Source: Marinospirillum sp031581385 (lineage in GTDB: Bacteria > Pseudomonadota > Gammaproteobacteria > Pseudomonadales > Halomonadaceae). From it: a stretch of 64,000 nucleotides of DNA. A program made the translations under genes and the position numbers. Location of the stretch: NCBI RefSeq assembly GCF_044810985.1, contig NZ_CP085242.1:62001-126000 (forward strand), written 5' to 3'. Positions 60,715 through 64,000 of the stretch are shown piece after piece. The notes below the pieces were generated by a model. The model worked only from the letters and a program-made list of their open reading frames with translations. It was not told where the DNA came from and did not search any database. Numbering within the stretch: the stretch's first letter is position 1; each line of letters begins with the position of its first letter.

Positions 60715-61593
60715 CTAGGGTGTTAAAGGGATAACGCGGGCATGCTGCACATAGGTGGAAGGACGCTCCACTTCGACGAGCAACATTTGACTCTTGCCAG
60801 CTTCAAGTTGTTGATTTTCAGTCTGGATGTCGTTGGCCGCCACTTTTTGGGTAGCAATGACCTGGCGACTCAGGTTGAGCAGGTCGACCTGCAGATCCGG
60901 CATAGCCAAGGTTTCCTGGCTCTGATTGCTGAGCTGAAAGTGGATTTCCATCATCCTGGGGCTGGTGGAGGGCGAAATGCTGACTTCATCTACCTGGAAA
61001 TGCTCTGGGGTTGGTGGTGACCAGAGTAACCAGGCTCCTAGAGCGGCAAAGCTGGCAACCAGAACCACTACAAGGGCGATCAGGTATTTTCTATAGCCCT
61101 GGGACTTCTGCTTTTGTCGGGTTTGTTTCCGGGGTTGAGGATCACGGCTTTCAGTCACCAGTTCTTCATCCAGCAAATCCGTACTGGCTTCGTCCGGTTC
61201 TTCTGCTTCGGGGATTTCTGCGGGGAACTGCTCTTCAGGTTCTTCAGCTCCGTCAGGATCGGACAAGGCTGTTTCCAGTTCTGCCTCAAAGGCCAGCATC
61301 TCTTCATCCAGCCACTCTTCCCCGTCATCCTCTTCGTCTGCATCCTGTTGATGATAGTGGTCATGCAAGGTGGGGATGGGGTCTTTTTCTGCAGATGCCT
61401 GTGAATCCGGCTCTTGCGCTTCTTCAGTGGTTGCATCGGGAGGATCAATGCGGTGAAAGTTGGCATTGAAGATTTTCATGCATTCACCGCAACGCACAGC
61501 ACCAAAAGCCAGCTCCAGCTCTTCGTCGCTTACTTCAAAAGCGCTGCCGCAATGCGGACAGCGGGCAAGATGTACGTTTTTTTTCTGTGACAT
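60715..61593 (-). CDS. MJ0042 zinc-ribbon / DUF3426 protein
   Basis: 292 residues. The N-terminal zinc finger ARCPHCGSAFEVSDEELELAFGAVRCGECMKIFNA has two CxxC pairs. A long acidic linker follows (about 45-160), then a basic patch (KQTRQKQKSQGYRK), a single transmembrane helix (YLIALVVVLVASFAALGAWLLW) and a C-terminal DUF3426 domain (about 195-292). The family is common between prmA and dusB in gammaproteobacteria; function unknown. The layout suggests a cytoplasmic zinc finger and a periplasmic beta domain. Confidence 0.9.
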   Translation of the reverse strand: MSQKKNVHLARCPHCGSAFEVSDEELELAFGAVRCGECMKIFNANFHRIDPPDATTEEAQEPDSQASAEKDPIPTLHDHYHQQDADEEDDGEEWLDEEMLAFEAELETALSDPDGAEEPEEQFPAEIPEAEEPDEASTDLLDEELVTESRDPQPRKQTRQKQKSQGYRKYLIALVVVLVASFAALGAWLLWSPPTPEHFQVDEVSISPSTSPRMMEIHFQLSNQSQETLAMPDLQVDLLNLSRQVIATQKVAANDIQTENQQLEAGKSQMLLVEVERPSTYVQHARVIPLTP

Positions 61594-61613
61594 GCCAGAT
61601 GATCCGTAAAGGC

Positions 61614-62516
61614 TTAGGTAGATGTCTTACGCTGGCCGGTGATTCTTACCCAGTCATCTTTTTGTTGGAAGGGTTCGAGATCAAACCAGGGCCGATAGGC
61701 TTGAGCGACCTCCTCAGCCTGATGCGCCAGAATACCGGATAAGGCCATCTTTCCGCCAGGTTTGACTTTTTGAGCCAGGCTGGAAGCAAGATCAATCAGA
61801 GGGCCAGCCAGGATATTGGCGACCAGGACATCAACCTGGAGTTTTGGACAAGCGTCGGGATAATAAACCGGAAAAGCTTCGGCAGCCAGACCATTGCGTT
61901 CTGCATTCTGGCTGCTGGCTTGCAGGGCCTGGGGATCAATATCCACCCCCCAAGCCTGGCTGGCGCCAAGTAGCAGCCCGGCGATTCCCAGAATACCGGA
62001 GCCACAACCAAAGTCCAGCAGGGTTTGACCTTCCAGTTTCTGAGCATCCAGCCAGCCCAGGCAAAGAGCCGTGGTTGGGTGAGTGCCGGTGCCAAAAGCC
62101 AGTCCGGGGTCCAGCAGCAGATTCACGGCATCCGGCTCAGGCGGCTGATGCCAACTGGGTACAACCCAGAGGCGCTGCCCCATTTGCAGTGGTGAAAAGC
62201 TGTCCATCCATTCCCTGATCCAGTCCTTTTCTTCCAGAATTTCCAATTGCAGCCTGGGAACCGGTAAGCCGGGAAAGACTTCCTCCCAGCGCGTTTGAAT
62301 GCGGCTCTGCATGGCATGAGCATCCTGCTGGCCATCATAAAGGCCGCTTATGCAGGTGGCTTGCCAGAGAGGGGTGGTGCCGCGAATGGGCTCAAAAACC
62401 GGATTGTCTTCGGCGTCGGTCAGGGTAATGGCACAGGCACCAGCTTCCAGCAGCCAGTCCTCCAGGGTTTCAGCCTGCTCGGGGCTGACCAGGGTTTTAA
62501 TTTGCAGCCAGGACAT
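61614..62516 (-). CDS. prmA: Ribosomal protein L11 methyltransferase
   Basis: 300 residues. MSWLQIKTLVSPEQAETLEDWLLEAGACAITLTDAEDNP opens the substrate-binding domain. The SAM domain has LLLDPGLAFGTGTHPTTALCLGWL, LLDFGCGSGILGIAGLLLGA and LVANILAGPLIDLA. It trimethylates L11. ATG 62516 follows AGGA at 9 bp; upstream frame to 62567 has no family match. It lies 84 bp downstream of accC. Confidence 0.96.
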   Translation of the reverse strand: MSWLQIKTLVSPEQAETLEDWLLEAGACAITLTDAEDNPVFEPIRGTTPLWQATCISGLYDGQQDAHAMQSRIQTRWEEVFPGLPVPRLQLEILEEKDWIREWMDSFSPLQMGQRLWVVPSWHQPPEPDAVNLLLDPGLAFGTGTHPTTALCLGWLDAQKLEGQTLLDFGCGSGILGIAGLLLGASQAWGVDIDPQALQASSQNAERNGLAAEAFPVYYPDACPKLQVDVLVANILAGPLIDLASSLAQKVKPGGKMALSGILAHQAEEVAQAYRPWFDLEPFQQKDDWVRITGQRKTST

Positions 62517-62600
62517 CGAAGTGCTTCCTGAAAGGGGTGAGGGCGAAGGGTGTAGACTTGTGGCCATCCCTGGCCGAGGTGTCGAGATGTAAAGCCTTGC

Positions 62601-63941
62601 CTAGAGGCTGAGCTTTTTCTCCAGGTAGTGAATATTGACACCACCCTCCTGAAAGTGGGTATCCCGAACCAGATCCTTGTGAAGTTCGGTATTGGTTTTG
62701 ATGCCTTCAACCAGCAGTTCATCCAGAGCACCGCGCATGCGGGTCAGAGCTGCTTCACGGTCAACACCCCAGGTAATCAGTTTGCCGACCAGAGAGTCAT
62801 AGTGAGGCGGAACCGAATAGCCACTGTAAATGTGGGAATCCATGCGCACACCAAGACCGCCCGGAGCATGAAACATGGTGATTTTTCCGGGTGAAGGCAT
62901 AAAGGTGCGTGGATCTTCAGCATTGATGCGACATTCAAAGGAATGCCCCATGACCTGAATGTTTTCCTGGCGAAGACGCAAAGGTTCACCTGAAGCGATC
63001 ATCAGCTGTTCCTTGACAATATCCACGCCGGTTACCATTTCCGTCACCGGATGTTCAACCTGCACACGGGTGTTCATTTCAATGAAATAGAAGCGTCCAT
63101 CTTCATAGAGAAATTCAAACGTACCCGCGCCGCGGTAATTGATGGTGTTGCAGGCATCCACACAGGCCTTGAGAACCAGACGGCGAGCTTCTTCATCCAG
63201 ATGGGGGGCCGGTGCCTCTTCAATGACTTTCTGATGGCGGCGCTGCAAAGAACAGTCACGATCATAAAGATGCACGGCATTGCCCTGACCATCGGCCAGT
63301 ACCTGAACTTCGACGTGGCGCGGGTTTTCCAGGAATTTTTCCATGTAAACAGTGCTGTCACCAAAGGCGGAACCGGCTTCATTTTTGGTGACGTGCACGG
63401 CATTGATCAGGGAGCCTTCGGAATGCACCACACGCATACCACGACCACCACCACCGGCGGCCGCCTTGATGATCACCGGCAGGCCGATACGGCGGGCTGT
63501 GGCCAGAATGGCATCGGGGTCGTCAGGCAGAGGTCCGTCTGAACCGGGCACGGTGGGAACGCCGGCTTTTTTCATGGCAGCAATGGCAGAAACCTTGTCA
63601 CCCATCAGGCGAATGGTTTCTGCTTTGGGTCCGATAAAGACAAAACCCGAGCGTTCAACCTGTTCAGCAAAGTCTGCATTTTCAGCCAGAAAGCCATAGC
63701 CGGGATGAATGGCTGTGGCATCGGTCACTTCACAGGCTGCGATCAGCGCAGGAATGTTCAAATAGGATTGGGCAGAAGGTGCCGGGCCAATACACACGGC
63801 TTCATCAGCCAGACGCACATGCATCAGGTCGCGATCGGCTTTGGAGTGTACGGCAACCGTTTTAATGCCCAACTCACGGCAGGCACGTAATATCCGCAGG
63901 GCGATTTCACCGCGGTTGGCGATTACAACTTTTTCAAGCAT
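62601..63941 (-). CDS. accC: Biotin carboxylase subunit of acetyl-CoA carboxylase
   Basis: 446 residues (E. coli 449). MLEKVVIANRGEIALRILRACRELGIKTVAVHS, HPGYGFLAENADFAEQVERSGFVFIGP, ATP-grasp loop AAAGGGGRGMRVV, RDCSLQRRHQKVIEEAPAP, FIEMNTRVQVEHPVTEMVTGVDIVKEQL. It carboxylates the biotin of AccB at the start of fatty-acid synthesis. AGGGAC lies just upstream. accB is expected just beyond the right edge; the last 59 bases show no clear end of it. Confidence 0.97.
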   Translation of the reverse strand: MLEKVVIANRGEIALRILRACRELGIKTVAVHSKADRDLMHVRLADEAVCIGPAPSAQSYLNIPALIAACEVTDATAIHPGYGFLAENADFAEQVERSGFVFIGPKAETIRLMGDKVSAIAAMKKAGVPTVPGSDGPLPDDPDAILATARRIGLPVIIKAAAGGGGRGMRVVHSEGSLINAVHVTKNEAGSAFGDSTVYMEKFLENPRHVEVQVLADGQGNAVHLYDRDCSLQRRHQKVIEEAPAPHLDEEARRLVLKACVDACNTINYRGAGTFEFLYEDGRFYFIEMNTRVQVEHPVTEMVTGVDIVKEQLMIASGEPLRLRQENIQVMGHSFECRINAEDPRTFMPSPGKITMFHAPGGLGVRMDSHIYSGYSVPPHYDSLVGKLITWGVDREAALTRMRGALDELLVEGIKTNTELHKDLVRDTHFQEGGVNIHYLEKKLSL

Positions 63942-64000
63942 TCTTGTCCCTCATGGCGATGCCCAGGCACCGCAGCGTTAAATGGATGGCCCAGAAGTAA

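Noticed and set aside
1..64000. CRISPR arrays, rRNA genes, prophage or integrase genes
   Set aside because: No regularly spaced repeats, rRNA or phage structural or integrase genes were seen on either strand.

Overview
The window is ordinary, gene-dense gammaproteobacterial chromosome. The gene set (rnb, rdgC, rmf, rlmKL, pdxB, htpX-alaA, folE-folX, dusB-fis-purH, prmA, accC) and paired DmdC-like acyl-CoA dehydrogenases suggest a marine or halophilic Oceanospirillales-type bacterium. This placement is inferred from gene content only; no rRNA is present. Nearly all genes are packed tail to tail or head to tail, many converging with overlaps of 4-30 bp. No unexplained gap exceeds 300 bases.

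Layout. 1-9 kb: a 5'-truncated metallophosphoesterase, an MFS transporter, a sulfur-handling island (DsrE-like protein divergent from an ArsR-rhodanese regulator, then a TVP38-flavoprotein disulfide reductase fusion), a DUF3047 protein, a pair of TIGR04283/TIGR04282-type transferases, outer-membrane phospholipase PldA and a LysE exporter. 9-17 kb: RNase II operon, a nitrilase-superfamily hydrolase, DUF488, a large protein with two DUF1266-like repeats, a HigBA-type toxin-antitoxin pair whose toxin seems to start at CTG, and a YqjG-type glutathione transferase. 17-22.3 kb: two GGDEF proteins flanking a Gcr-family membrane protein. 22.3-29.5 kb: a divergent double set of transglutaminase, circularly permuted ATP-grasp and alpha-E genes around a zinc metallopeptidase. 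29.5-44.3 kb: CDF transporter, acyltransferase, rdgC, rmf, rlmKL, glutaredoxin-like, WGR-like, pdxB, chemoreceptor, htpX, alaA, a third GGDEF protein and a YlqF GTPase.

At 44.5-48.2 kb, tRNA-Glu and tRNA-Gly are followed by a decayed accessory island. A Rpn/DUF4351-type nuclease gene is split by a 1962-bp IS1182-like element. A 4-bp target duplication (AACG) and terminal inverted repeats allow exact reconstruction of the target gene. The transposase is itself broken, and two short hairpin-rich sequences have inserted into it. Downstream lies a second copy of the nuclease C-terminal domain. Both copies carry a strong Shine-Dalgarno and ATG at the same internal place, which suggests an intragenic, RpnS-like small product.

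48.4-64 kb: two DmdC-type acyl-CoA dehydrogenases (one with a perfect PsrA-type operator), an MltC-like transglycosylase, folE-folX, a TIGR04219 outer-membrane barrel, a DUF2061 gene with a perfect Fur-like box, and the minus-strand run accC, prmA, DUF3426, dusB, fis, purH.

Most likely sources of new biology are the duplicated ATP-grasp/alpha-E/transglutaminase cluster (known by conservation, function undescribed) and the Rpn island with its internal starts and the tandem-hairpin insertion.
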